Below, one piece after another: positions 6,943 to 15,638 of a stretch of 64,000 nt of DNA; position 1 is the stretch's first letter, and the number at the start of each line of letters is the position of its first letter. This DNA is from Peteryoungia algae (GTDB lineage Bacteria; Pseudomonadota; Alphaproteobacteria; Rhizobiales; Rhizobiaceae). Below the pieces are notes generated by a model, which ran no database searches, was not told the origin of the DNA, and worked only from the letters and a program-made list of their open reading frames with translations. The position numbers and the translations under genes were made by a program. The DNA lies in NCBI RefSeq assembly GCF_030369675.1, contig NZ_CP128477.1, positions 62,001 through 126,000 of the forward strand. Reading direction: 5' to 3'.

Positions 6943-7536
6943 CTAGTCGTCGATAGTCTGTGCAACCGCCTGTCCCGCGATCCTTGCGATCGCCATGAGC
7001 CGGTCGAGGGAAAGCCCCGCGCGGGCCTTGGCCGACATTCCGGTCATGGTCGCGCCGACGAAATCCGCCACTTCGCTGGCCTTGTCCGGATGTCGTGCGG
7101 CGACATAGTCAAGGATGGCCTCTTCTGCACCGCGCTGTAGGGCACAGGCGGCTGCTCGCGCGTCCGGGTCGTCCGATCGGACACCTTCCACCACCATACA
7201 TCCCGTTGCGTCCGGATTGCCCGCATACCGGCGCGCCGCATCCTCGAGCACAGCTGTAAGGCACGCGGCCACCGGCTCGTCCGGCCGCAACAGTTCGGCA
7301 AGCGGGATGGCCTCGGTTGCCGTGTAACGGTCCAGGACGCGCGCATAGAGCCCCATCTTGCTGCCGAAGGCGGCGTAGAAACTCGGCGGGTTGATGCCGA
7401 GGGCCGTCGTGATGTCGGCCACGCTGACCGCGTCATACCCACGACCGTGGAAAAGTTGCTGAGCAACGGCGATCGCCTCTTCCGGGTCGAAGCGGCGCGG
7501 TCTGCCGCGTGGCCGGATATTTTTTGTATCAGTCAT
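6943..7536 (-). CDS. bdcR: TetR family regulator, BdcR-like
   Basis: A 197-residue TetR/AcrR repressor. The N-terminal helix-turn-helix (residues 12-58; GRPRRFDPEEAIAVAQQLF, SVADITTALGINPPSFYAAFGSK) and the following region (CMVVEGVRSDDPDAR) closely follow E. coli BdcR as I know it. It diverges from a BdcA-like gene, the same arrangement as in E. coli, so it probably represses that gene and itself from the 71-base gap between them. Confidence 0.85.
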   Translation of the reverse strand: MTDTKNIRPRGRPRRFDPEEAIAVAQQLFHGRGYDAVSVADITTALGINPPSFYAAFGSKMGLYARVLDRYTATEAIPLAELLRPDEPVAACLTAVLEDAARRYAGNPDATGCMVVEGVRSDDPDARAAACALQRGAEEAILDYVAARHPDKASEVADFVGATMTGMSAKARAGLSLDRLMAIARIAGQAVAQTIDD

Positions 7537-7607
7537 TACAAAAAGCCTTGAAGCTGAGAAATCAATATTTATGTAGTGCTCGTTAGGTAACCACTCAAGG
7601 AGCGAAC

Positions 7608-8321
7608 ATGTCCAAGTTTATAGGAAAATCAGTGCTGGTGCTCGGCGGCAGCCGCGGGATCGGCGCGGCCATCGTCCGGCGCTTCGCAGCCGATGGCGCA
7701 AATGTCACCTTCACCTATGCCGGATCGAAGGCTGCGGCCGAGCAATTGGCGGCCGAGACTGGCAGTACGGCAGTTGTCACCGACAGTGCCGACCGTGAGG
7801 CCGTGGTCCAACGGGTTCGCGAAAGTGGTCCGCTGGACATCCTCGTGGTCAATTCCGGTATCGGCGTTTTCGGCGATGCGCTGGACCAGGATCCCGATGT
7901 CATAGATCGGCTTTTCCAGATCAACATTCACACGCCCTATCACGCCTCTGTGGAAGCGGCGCGACAGATGCCCGAGGGCGGCCGTATCATTGTGATGGGG
8001 TCGGTCAACGGTGATCGAATGCCTGTTCCCGGCATGGCGTCCTATGCAGTCAGCAAATCCGCCCTGCAGGGTCTCGCTCGTGGGCTGGCACGCGATTTCG
8101 GTCCGCGCGGCATCACCATCAATGTCATCCAGCCAGGGCCGATCGATACGGATGCCAATCCGGAGAACGGGCCGATGAAGGATCTGATGCACAGCTTCAT
8201 GGCCATCAAGCGCCACGGCCGCCCGGAAGAGGTCGCCGGCATGGTTGCCTGGCTGTCTGGCCCGGAAGCCAGTTTCGTCACGGGGGCCATGCACACGATT
8301 GACGGTGCATTCGGCGCCTGA
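7608..8321 (+). CDS. bdcA: SDR family oxidoreductase, BdcA-like (c-di-GMP-binding dispersal protein)
   Basis: A 237-residue short-chain dehydrogenase/reductase. It has the TGxxxGIG-type dinucleotide motif (GGSRGIGAAIVRRF, residues 12-25), the NxG motif (VNSG) and the active-site SVN...YAVSK arrangement. Long stretches match E. coli BdcA as I recall it (TFTYAGSKAAAEQLA, VEAARQMPEGGRI, FVTGAMHTIDGAFGA). BdcA was reported to bind c-di-GMP and promote biofilm dispersal. AAGGAGCG precedes the ATG. The strong similarity to an enterobacterial pair suggests either old conservation or transfer. Confidence 0.87.
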   Translation: MSKFIGKSVLVLGGSRGIGAAIVRRFAADGANVTFTYAGSKAAAEQLAAETGSTAVVTDSADREAVVQRVRESGPLDILVVNSGIGVFGDALDQDPDVIDRLFQINIHTPYHASVEAARQMPEGGRIIVMGSVNGDRMPVPGMASYAVSKSALQGLARGLARDFGPRGITINVIQPGPIDTDANPENGPMKDLMHSFMAIKRHGRPEEVAGMVAWLSGPEASFVTGAMHTIDGAFGA

Positions 8322-8334
8322 TCGGCCATCACAA

Positions 8335-8355
8335 GGGGCGCCCCCCGGGCGCCCC
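8335..8355. terminator. Hairpin between convergent genes
   Basis: GGGGCGCC (8335-8342) pairs perfectly with GGCGCCCC (8348-8355). It lies between bdcA and the converging DUF2161 gene. There is no T-tract, so its role as a terminator is only likely. Confidence 0.5.
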
Positions 8356-8391
8356 GGTTGGAGCGCGGTCATTGATACGCTGGTTGTCAGG

Positions 8392-9042
8392 TCACACGTG
8401 CCGCCACCGCGCCAGCGCCTCTTGACCCACAGGGGTCAAGCCATAGACACCGCGCTCCACCCGCTCGAACCAGCCATAGACATTGCCCTGCAGGATCTTG
8501 GCCGCCTCAGGCACCTGCGCCCGGACCTCCCGCACCATGAGCGGACCCGATGCGAGCGCCGAAGCGCAGCCGAGCGCCTGCTGGCGATAGGCCGTCATGA
8601 GCGGTGTCCTCGTGCTGCCGCCCACCGCAGGATCGCCCTTGCGCCGCTGGTGTTCGCGCATCAGCCGTGAGCGCCGTTTCGGATTGGTGCGGGGCATGGG
8701 CGTGACCGAACCGACGATGACGCTGACCTCGCCGGCATCGGATATGCCGAGCATGCCGATCCCCAGCCGTCGGCAGAGATCGCGGTAGCGTTTGTCGCTC
8801 TCGCGCCCCTTGCCCTTGGCCGAGACACGCCCCGCGATCCAGACTTCGTCGGCGACAGAGGCGCGATCGACAGCCTGCAGGATGAGTTCGAGATTGAAGT
8901 TGAGCTTGAGCTCGCAGACCACGAGCACAGGCGGATCCTCATCGTTCAGGCCGACGAGATCGCAGCCGCCGATCTCGCCCTTGACGCTGTAGCCGGCCTT
9001 TTCCAGGAAGGCCTTGACCGGCAGGTAGAGTGAAGTTTCCAT
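8392..9042 (-). CDS. DUF2161 family PD-(D/E)XK nuclease-fold protein
   Basis: A 216-residue protein. The N-terminal half has the nuclease-fold pattern: a buried Asp in GGCDLVGL (about residues 26-33), then VVCELKLNFNLELILQAVDR (about 41-60), giving the E-x-K pair. The C-terminal half contains basic NPKRRSRLMREHQRRKGD and a helical, winged-helix-like end. DUF2161 proteins are predicted phosphodiesterases of unknown substrate. It stands alone between bdcA and a CBS-domain protein, so context gives no further clue. Confidence 0.82.
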   Translation of the reverse strand: METSLYLPVKAFLEKAGYSVKGEIGGCDLVGLNDEDPPVLVVCELKLNFNLELILQAVDRASVADEVWIAGRVSAKGKGRESDKRYRDLCRRLGIGMLGISDAGEVSVIVGSVTPMPRTNPKRRSRLMREHQRRKGDPAVGGSTRTPLMTAYRQQALGCASALASGPLMVREVRAQVPEAAKILQGNVYGWFERVERGVYGLTPVGQEALARWRHV

Positions 9043-9149
9043 GGACCTGCCAGAGTTTGGAAGGAGATGCCCGACAACTACTGCGATTTTCCGGCGTGTG
9101 ACACCCGGCGCGGCTGCTATTCGGCGAAAAACTGCCCGGATACGCCCGA

Positions 9150-10430
9150 TCAGCCGTCGATGCGCTTTACCAGCAGCTTGTCCACCCGGCGTCCGTCCAT
9201 GTCGATGACTTCGAAGGACCAGCCCTTTGCGGTGAATTTTTCGCCGAGGGAGGGGAGGCGCTTGATCTGGTCGATGACGAAGCCCGCGACGGTCTCGTAG
9301 TCCGGATCGGCCTCGATCGAAAAGCCCATCTCGTCGGCAAACTCGTCGATCGGCATCCAGCCGGCCACGAGGAAGGTTCCATCCTCGCGCTCGGTGAGGG
9401 GAGGCTCCTCGCCGTCCTCCTCCTGAAACACGCCGGTGATGGCTTCCAGCACGTCACCCGACGTCACGATCCCTTCGAAATGGCCATATTCGTCATAGAC
9501 GAGAACCATGTGGGCGGGCGAGCGACGCAACGACTGGATGACGTTGATGGCGCTGGTCCGGTCTGACACCACGGGCGCCTCGCGCATCAGGGAGCGGATG
9601 TCGAGTTCTGTACCCTGCAGGAGGGCGTCCAGTGCGTCCTTGACGAAAACGACCCCCAGGATTTCGTCCGAAGAACCGTTGCGCACCGGAAGGCGCGACC
9701 GCTGCGAATTGCGCAGCTGTTCCCGGATTGCGGCGAAATCATTCTGGATGTCGATGACCTCGACCTCGCGGCGCGGGGTCATCAGGCCACGCGCGGCCCG
9801 GTCTGCGAGGCGCATGACGCCCGAGATCATTTCCGACTCTTCTTCCTCGATCACGCCGGCGCTGTGCGCCTCGGCGAGCACGCTCCTGATTTCCTCGTCG
9901 GTCATCTTCTCGCCTTTGTCGCCCTTCTGGCCGAGAAGTGCGAGAACGAGCTTGCCGGAGGCATTGAGCAGCCAGACGAGAGGAAGCGCGACCCTCGAAA
10001 GCATCGCCATGGCTGGCGCGACCTTGGATGCGACGGCCTCTGGCGCACGAAGTGCGATCTGCTTGGGCACGAGTTCGCCGACGATCAGCGACAGATAGGT
10101 GATGGCAACGACGACCGATCCGACACCCAGGCCGTCTGAAAGTGCTTCAGACAGGCCCTGCGCCTGCAGCCATCCGGCGAGGCGCGCGCCCAGCGTCGCG
10201 CCTGAAAAGGCGCCAGAGAGCACGCCGACAAGGGTGATGCCGATCTGCACCGTGGAGAGGAAACGCCCCGGATCTTCGGCAAGCCGGATGGCGATCGCAG
10301 CACCGCGATTGCCCTGATCGGCGAGAAGCTTCAGGCGCACCGGGCGGGAGGAGACGACGGCGAGTTCGGACATGGCGAGAACGCCGTTGAGCAGTGTCAG
10401 GAAAACGACGATGGAGATTTCGATTAACAC
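9150..10430 (-). CDS. CNNM/CBS-domain membrane protein (hemolysin C/CorC-related)
   Basis: A 426-residue protein. Residues 1-200 form a CNNM transmembrane domain with four hydrophobic segments (LLNGVLAMSELAVVSSRP; VGSVVVAITYLSLIVGELVPK). Two CBS domains follow at about 205-330 (MTPRREVEVIDI, VLVYDEYGHFEGIVTSGDVLEAI), and a CorC/HlyC domain at about 345-420. The family is linked to Mg2+/Co2+ efflux; calling it a hemolysin is historical. The likely start is GTG at 10430 (GTG TTA ATC), preceded by a GGA element. Confidence 0.9.
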   Translation of the reverse strand: MLIEISIVVFLTLLNGVLAMSELAVVSSRPVRLKLLADQGNRGAAIAIRLAEDPGRFLSTVQIGITLVGVLSGAFSGATLGARLAGWLQAQGLSEALSDGLGVGSVVVAITYLSLIVGELVPKQIALRAPEAVASKVAPAMAMLSRVALPLVWLLNASGKLVLALLGQKGDKGEKMTDEEIRSVLAEAHSAGVIEEEESEMISGVMRLADRAARGLMTPRREVEVIDIQNDFAAIREQLRNSQRSRLPVRNGSSDEILGVVFVKDALDALLQGTELDIRSLMREAPVVSDRTSAINVIQSLRRSPAHMVLVYDEYGHFEGIVTSGDVLEAITGVFQEEDGEEPPLTEREDGTFLVAGWMPIDEFADEMGFSIEADPDYETVAGFVIDQIKRLPSLGEKFTAKGWSFEVIDMDGRRVDKLLVKRIDG

Positions 10431-10677
10431 GAGTGGTCCATTGATTACGTCAGGATGCGCCGGAGCGAGCCGCTCGGTGATCCGGGATGCCGATAAGCCG
10501 GCCAGTCCCTCCGTTCAGCTGTCACGCACAATAACATGCGGCTGAGAAACGTCGACACGCTCCATATACGTGAGGAGTCCCGCTCCTGCAAACCGCAGAT
10601 TTGTGACGCGCAGGTTTCGGGTGGCATCGGAACCCCTTTGCCGACATCGTCGGTCCGGCAGAAGACCGGAGGATTGC

Positions 10678-10935
10678 ATGCATAGCGACAGGCTGACCAG
10701 CACCCATAGGAACCCGACCCCGGCGCAGTGGCAGGCGATCCGCAGTCGCGACACGTCCATGGACGGCCATTTTTTCTATGGGGTCCTCTCCACCGGTATC
10801 GCCTGCCGCCCTTCCTGTGCGGCCCGGCCCGCCCGGCCGGAGAGTGTCGTCTGCTATGAGACGGTGGCGCAGGCGAGCGCAGCCGGCTTTCGTCCCTGCC
10901 TGCTTTGTCGTCCTGATAGGCCTGAGGCCTGGTGA
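10678..10935 (+). CDS. Stand-alone Ada-type zinc-binding domain protein
   Basis: An 85-residue protein that is essentially only the N-terminal metal-binding domain of Ada. DGHFFYGVLSTGIACRPSC and AGFRPCLLC supply the four zinc cysteines that in Ada also accept methyl groups from DNA phosphotriesters. It ends soon after the last cysteine pair. The AraC-type DNA-binding and methyltransferase domains of full Ada are absent, and the next gene is on the other strand. Either a genuine mini-Ada or a remnant; the intact cysteines and AGGA ribosome binding site favour a functional gene. Confidence 0.75.
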   Translation: MHSDRLTSTHRNPTPAQWQAIRSRDTSMDGHFFYGVLSTGIACRPSCAARPARPESVVCYETVAQASAAGFRPCLLCRPDRPEAW

Positions 10936-10953
10936 CCTGCCGCCGGGCGCGGC

Positions 10954-12264
10954 TTACACGAGGAAGGTCGAGATGATCGGAAAGGCCGTGAGAATGGCGA
11001 TCCGGATCAGGTCGGCACCGACAAAGGGCACGATGCCTCGATAGGTCTCGCGGATCGGCACGTCGCGGGACATGGCCGATATGATGAAGAGGTTCAGCCC
11101 CACCGGTGGCGTTATCATGCCGATCTCCGCCACCATCAACACCAGGATGCCGAACCAGATGGCGAAATGCTCAGGGCTCATGCCGAAATCCATGGCCGTC
11201 ACGATCGGGAAGAAGATCGGAATGGTGAGCACGATCATGGAGAGCGAATCCATGATGCAGCCAAAGATGATGTAGAGCGCGAGGATGATGATCAGCACGG
11301 TCATCGGCGCATAGCCCTGCGCCGTCACCCATTCCGCACCGAGCTGGGGCAGGCGGGAGAAGGCGAGGAAGGAATTGAAGACCGAGGCGCCGAGGATGAT
11401 GAAGAAGATCATGCCGGTCGAGACGGCCGTCTCCTTGAAACACTCGAACAGAGACTTGCGATCCAGGCCGCCATTGACGAAGGCGACGAGACCCGCGCCG
11501 ACCGCGCCGACGGCGGCCGCCTGGGTCGGGGTGAACCAGCCGAGATAGATGCCGCCGACGACCGAGAAGAAGATGGCGATGACGGGCCAGACGGCAATCA
11601 TCGCCGGTACCCGGTCCCTCCAGGCGACGCGTGCCGCATGTCCCGCCGAACCGGGTTTCACCCGCACATAGATGGCAATGACGATCAGGTAGGAGAGCGC
11701 CGCAATGATGCCGGGCACGAAGGCGGCAAGGAAGAGTTTGGCGATATTCTGCTCGGCGAGGATGGCATAGATGACCAGCACGACCGAGGGCGGGATCAGG
11801 ATGCCGAGCGTGCCGCCGGCTGCAAGCGAAGCCGTTGCCAGCCCGCCGGAATAGCCGTTCCGCTTCAGTTCCGGCAGCGCGACCTGCGCCATGGTGGCGG
11901 CGGTCGCGAGTGACGAACCGCAGATCGAGCCGAATCCCGCACTGGCGCCGACGGCCGCCATGGCGACCCCGCCCTTGCGATGGCCGAGAAAGGCGGCCGC
12001 TGCATTGAACAGCGCCTGGCTCATGCCACCGCGTGCGGCGAACTGGCCCATCAGCAGGAAGAGCGGAATGATCGACAGCGAGTAGTTCGCATTGGTGTTC
12101 CAGGCCAGCGCCTTCATCTGCGCAAGCACCGGCGTCCACCTGTCGAGCACGAAATAGGTGCCGACGATGCCGGTGGCCAGCATGGCAGCCCCGATCGGCA
12201 CGCGCATCAGGATCAGAAGGATGAGAACGGGGAAGGACCAGAGTCCGATTTCGACGCTGCTCAT
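10954..12264 (-). CDS. dctM: TRAP transporter large permease (DctM type)
   Basis: A 436-residue inner-membrane protein with about 12 hydrophobic segments, the Na+-coupled permease of a tripartite ATP-independent periplasmic transporter. Hallmarks are MRVPIGAAML, GASAGFGSICGSSLATAATM and MVAEIGMITPPVGLNLF. The reading frame stays open upstream to 12621, but the real start is the ATG at 12264, which overlaps the stop of the small permease gene (TGATG). The substrate cannot be told from the sequence. Confidence 0.93.
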   Translation of the reverse strand: MSSVEIGLWSFPVLILLILMRVPIGAAMLATGIVGTYFVLDRWTPVLAQMKALAWNTNANYSLSIIPLFLLMGQFAARGGMSQALFNAAAAFLGHRKGGVAMAAVGASAGFGSICGSSLATAATMAQVALPELKRNGYSGGLATASLAAGGTLGILIPPSVVLVIYAILAEQNIAKLFLAAFVPGIIAALSYLIVIAIYVRVKPGSAGHAARVAWRDRVPAMIAVWPVIAIFFSVVGGIYLGWFTPTQAAAVGAVGAGLVAFVNGGLDRKSLFECFKETAVSTGMIFFIILGASVFNSFLAFSRLPQLGAEWVTAQGYAPMTVLIIILALYIIFGCIMDSLSMIVLTIPIFFPIVTAMDFGMSPEHFAIWFGILVLMVAEIGMITPPVGLNLFIISAMSRDVPIRETYRGIVPFVGADLIRIAILTAFPIISTFLV

Positions 12265-12803
12265 CAATGGGCTCCGAGCGATGCAACGATGGTGCGCCGG
12301 TTCCGGATGTCCCGGATATCGGCGACGACGACAAACAGGCAGATGATCAGGTTGGCGAACAGCAGCACGAGCGCCACGGCATAACCCCACCAGACCGGAA
12401 TGAGCAGCAGCGGCGTGATTTCGCCATTGCCGAATTTGTCCATCGTCCCGACGAAATGACGCCAGGTGACGAGGCCGAGAAGCACCGCGATCAGCACGTC
12501 GCCGACGACTTGGGTGAAGTTCATCGCCTTCGGCCCGAAGGCGGAGATGATGAGATCGACACCGACATGACCGCGCTTCAGCTGGCAATAGGGCAGGAAG
12601 GCGAAGACGGCGAGACCGCACAAGGCTTCCACGAGCTCGATTTCGCCGGGCAAGGGTCGAATGGTCAGGCTGCCGGCGATCGATAGCACGGTCAGTCCGC
12701 AGGCGACGAGCAAACAGAGCCCGCCAAACGCGACCAGAGCCCCGGCAAGGGCATGGCTGGCCCGCTCGAGGCGCTCGAAGCTGCTTGACGTGGAGTTCGC
12801 CAT
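12264..12803 (-). CDS. dctQ: TRAP transporter small permease (DctQ type)
   Basis: A 179-residue membrane protein with four helices (about residues 18-45, 60-78, 100-118 and 138-165). The PLPGEIELVEALCGLAVFAFL and QLKRGHVGVDLI stretch is typical of DctQ. GGGAGG lies just before the start at 12803. It overlaps the large permease gene by one base, so the two are translationally coupled. A terminator-like hairpin separates it from the upstream binding-protein gene. Confidence 0.92.
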   Translation of the reverse strand: MANSTSSSFERLERASHALAGALVAFGGLCLLVACGLTVLSIAGSLTIRPLPGEIELVEALCGLAVFAFLPYCQLKRGHVGVDLIISAFGPKAMNFTQVVGDVLIAVLLGLVTWRHFVGTMDKFGNGEITPLLLIPVWWGYAVALVLLFANLIICLFVVVADIRDIRNRRTIVASLGAH

Positions 12804-12827
12804 GGGGAGGTCCTCGGGTATCAGACG

Positions 12828-12864
12828 AAAAAAAATCCGGGCGCCTTCCGACAGGGCGCCCGGA
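12828..12864 (-). terminator. Terminator/attenuator between TRAP binding-protein and permease genes
   Basis: On the minus strand TCCGGGCGCC (12864-12855) pairs with GGCGCCCGGA (12845-12836), followed by eight T. It lies 3' of dctP and 5' of dctQM, so it likely lowers permease expression relative to the binding protein. Confidence 0.85.
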
Positions 12865-12877
12865 CAGGTGTGGGAAC

Positions 12878-13912
12878 TTACTTGGCGTTCGCCTCGATCA
12901 GAGCAAGTGCATCGTTGTAGAGGGTCGTGCCATCGAGGCCCTTGCCGTCCATTTCGGCGATCCAGGCCTTGGTGACGGCCTCTCCGGCCGCCTTCCAGCG
13001 TGCGGTCTCGGCCTCATCCAGGGTGATCGTGGTATTGCCGGCCTTGTCGGCAATTTCCTTGCCGCGAACGTCGCCTGAGTCCATGGCCTGCCCAAAGAGC
13101 CGGGCGAGTTCCTTGCCCGAATTGGCGTCGATCACCGACTTCAGATCGTCAGGCATGGCGTCGTAGCTGTCCTTGTTCATCGCGAAGAAGAACGTGCCGG
13201 TATAGAGGCCGGTCGAGCCGGAAAACGCCGTATGGTTCGGCGCGAGTTCGGCGATCTTGATCGCCGGCGTCACTTCCCACGGCACGACGGAGCCGTCGAT
13301 GACGCTCTTCGACAGGCTTTCCGGGACGGCCGTCACCGGCATGCCGATGGCCGATGCGCCCATGGCCTCGAGCATCTGGTTGACCACTTTGGACGTGCCG
13401 CGAAGCTTCAGGCCCTGCATGTCTTCGAGCTTGGAAACCGGCTTGGAGGCGATCGTGTGGATGAGCCCCGGGCCATGCGTGTGGACGGCGAGCACATGGT
13501 AGTCGGTCAGCTCGTCCTTCAGGTGCTTTTCGTAATAGTCCTGGAAGGCGAGCGAGGTCGCTTCCGCGGTGGTCACCATGAATGGCAGTTCGAAGGCTTC
13601 CGACTTGGGGAAACGACCCGGCGTATAACCGAAAAGGGTCCAGGTGAGGTCGACGACACCGTCCTTGACCTGGTCGACGAGGTCGGACGGTTTGCCGCCC
13701 AGCTGCATCGCCGGATACAGTTCGACTTCGATCCGGCCATTGGAATCGGCCTTGATCTTGTCGGCCCAGGGCTGCAGCACCTTGGCCGGGATCGTCGCCT
13801 GCGGCGGCAGCATCTGATGCAGTTTCAGGGTGACGTCGGCGGCAAAGCTGGCAGTCGCCGACAGCGACATGACCAATCCGGACAGGCCGGCAATGAGAAA
13901 CGGGCGCAACAT
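12878..13912 (-). CDS. dctP: TRAP transporter substrate-binding protein (DctP type)
   Basis: A 344-residue periplasmic solute receptor. Residues 1-24 are a signal peptide (MLRPFLIAGLSGLVMSLSAT). The mature chain has the DctP pattern: LKLHQMLPPQATIPAKVLQPW, GRIEVELYPAMQLGG, LRGTSKVVNQMLEAMGA and the conserved central Arg expected to grip a carboxylate (family knowledge). The ATG at 13912 is preceded by GGGAGGAG; the longer frame to 14083 adds a basic non-signal extension and is rejected. First gene of the dctPQM operon. Confidence 0.93.
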   Translation of the reverse strand: MLRPFLIAGLSGLVMSLSATASFAADVTLKLHQMLPPQATIPAKVLQPWADKIKADSNGRIEVELYPAMQLGGKPSDLVDQVKDGVVDLTWTLFGYTPGRFPKSEAFELPFMVTTAEATSLAFQDYYEKHLKDELTDYHVLAVHTHGPGLIHTIASKPVSKLEDMQGLKLRGTSKVVNQMLEAMGASAIGMPVTAVPESLSKSVIDGSVVPWEVTPAIKIAELAPNHTAFSGSTGLYTGTFFFAMNKDSYDAMPDDLKSVIDANSGKELARLFGQAMDSGDVRGKEIADKAGNTTITLDEAETARWKAAGEAVTKAWIAEMDGKGLDGTTLYNDALALIEANAK

Positions 13913-14283
13913 GATCTCCTCCCATGTCTTGTTGAGCGCGGGGAACCTGCCGATCCGAGATCTCGTTGCGATCCGAACACATGACCGTGAGGTCATGAAA
14001 GGTCGCATCGTTGGGCTCCTCACTCCCGACCGGCAAACTTCTCCCTTGATGGTTATGCTTACAGATGGCTTCGTCGCATGCAAATAATCTTCTGGCGGTC
14101 ACGCATAACCAAACTTGTATGAATGGATGCTCTGCGCCGCAATCTTTAACGCGTGTTTCAGGGCATGTCTTGCAAGCTTCGATCCGGAGTCCTTGGCGAG
14201 GACAGCGCGCTCGGTTATAGCTCGCCCCGGTCCGCTCATGACGAGCGGCGTACCGGTTGATGCGTATCGGGGATGGGTCGAGA
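13913..14283. promoter_or_regulatory. Divergent control region of the TRAP operon
   Basis: This 371-base gap holds a perfect dyad, CATGACC (13980-13986) with GGTCATG (13991-13997), 68 bases before dctP and a good operator candidate. Farther out, GGTTATGC (14051-14058) and GCATAACC (14103-14110) form an 8-bp inverted repeat whose centres are 52 bases apart. I see no gene here. No regulator gene is adjacent, so the controlling protein is unknown. Confidence 0.5.
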
Positions 14284-15426
14284 ATGAGTTTCACCGCTGC
14301 CGGAGCTGCCCGCCTGACAAGGTCGCTCTCTCTCGCCACGGGTCTTGTCGCGGCAGTTCTCCTGTCATCCTGTGCCGGACGGCCCGGTCCCGAAACCCTG
14401 GGCACGGTCGACCTCGGCGACTTTGAGCCGACCCGGGTCGAGACCCTCTACACGGTCACCACCCGCGGCCGCGCCACGACGGGCGCAAATGTCTTCACGA
14501 CGGACAAGACGCGCCAACCCAATTATGCGAGCTTCGACATCTCCATTCCCCCGACCCATGTGGCGGCCGCGATCGAGTGGCCGAAGCCGGGCCGCGAGGT
14601 GGACCCGAAAACCGATTTTGCCGTCGTCTCCCAATCTGTTCTCGACCGGGCCTCGCTGCTGCAGGTTCTCCGCCGGCGCGAGGCCGCCGCTCCGGTTGTC
14701 TTCGTCCACGGCTACAACTACAATTTTCAGGAATCGCTCTTCCGGCTTGCCCAGCTGAAGACGGACAGCAATGTCGAAGGCACGCCGGTGCTCTTCTCCT
14801 GGCCATCGCTTGCCGCCTTGCCGGCCTATGTCGCGGACAAGGAATCCGCTACCTATTCGCGCGATGCGCTGGCTGACTTGCTGTCCGACATGGTGCGGGC
14901 GCGCAAGGGTGAGGTCGATGTCTTCGCCCATTCCATGGGTGGCTGGCTGACCATCGAAGCGCTCCGGCAGCTCAGGCTGGAAGGCAAGGACGATGTGCTC
15001 GACCGTCTGAGGGTGATCATGGCGGCCCCCGATATCGACGAGGATGTCTTCACCGCCCAGCTCGATGTGATCGGCCGTATGCGCACCCCCATCACCATTC
15101 TCGTTGCACCCGACGATCGTGCCCTCCAGGTGTCGAGCTTCCTCGGCGCCGGCACCCAGAGGGTCGGCGCTCTCGATGCGCGAAGCCCGGAAGTCGAGGA
15201 AGCGGCGCAGCGCTACGGCATCACGATCGTCGATATCTCCTCGCTGGAATCGATCGACGCGACCAACCACAATCGCTTCTTCGACGTGAAGCAACTGGCC
15301 GTCGCACTGAACAAGCCGGCGGCCGCCGCGACCCTGGGCGATGCCGGCGCCTTCGTGCTGGATGCCGCAGCCCAGACCGTGTCCAGTCCCTTCTCGCTGG
15401 CAGCGACCGTCCTGCGCCAGCGGTGA
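14284..15426 (+). CDS. Alpha/beta hydrolase lipoprotein (DUF900 family)
   Basis: A 380-residue predicted lipoprotein: hydrophobic signal and lipobox LLSSC at about residues 27-31. The DUF900 hydrolase fold follows, with VFVHGYNYNFQE (about 139-150), nucleophile motif AHSMGGW (Ser about 217), a possible acid in DDRALQVSS, and a late His in ATNHNRFF. Start chosen at the second ATG (MSFTAAG), which places the basic N-terminus directly before the hydrophobic stretch; ribosome binding is weak. The gene lies about 210 bases before lpiA on the same strand. Substrate unknown. Confidence 0.83.
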   Translation: MSFTAAGAARLTRSLSLATGLVAAVLLSSCAGRPGPETLGTVDLGDFEPTRVETLYTVTTRGRATTGANVFTTDKTRQPNYASFDISIPPTHVAAAIEWPKPGREVDPKTDFAVVSQSVLDRASLLQVLRRREAAAPVVFVHGYNYNFQESLFRLAQLKTDSNVEGTPVLFSWPSLAALPAYVADKESATYSRDALADLLSDMVRARKGEVDVFAHSMGGWLTIEALRQLRLEGKDDVLDRLRVIMAAPDIDEDVFTAQLDVIGRMRTPITILVAPDDRALQVSSFLGAGTQRVGALDARSPEVEEAAQRYGITIVDISSLESIDATNHNRFFDVKQLAVALNKPAAAATLGDAGAFVLDAAAQTVSSPFSLAATVLRQR

Positions 15427-15638
15427 TCCGACCGGTCTTGTCGATCAACGGGCTTTTCAGCCGGGCCTTTCCTGCAGGGCTGGCTTGCTTTGCGTCCGCT
15501 TGACGGGAGAGGCATTCGGGTGTCTCGCGCAGTTTATGCGCCGCATTACCGAAGCGTTTACCACCTTGGTGGCACAAGCTTCGATAAATACGAATGCGCT
15601 AATAAGCAGTCGAGTCTCTCCATCCAGTGGTTCCTTTC

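Noticed and set aside
12265..12621. N-terminal extension of the TRAP large permease
   Set aside because: It overlaps the small permease gene out of frame and is Arg-rich; the TGATG overlap gives the natural start.
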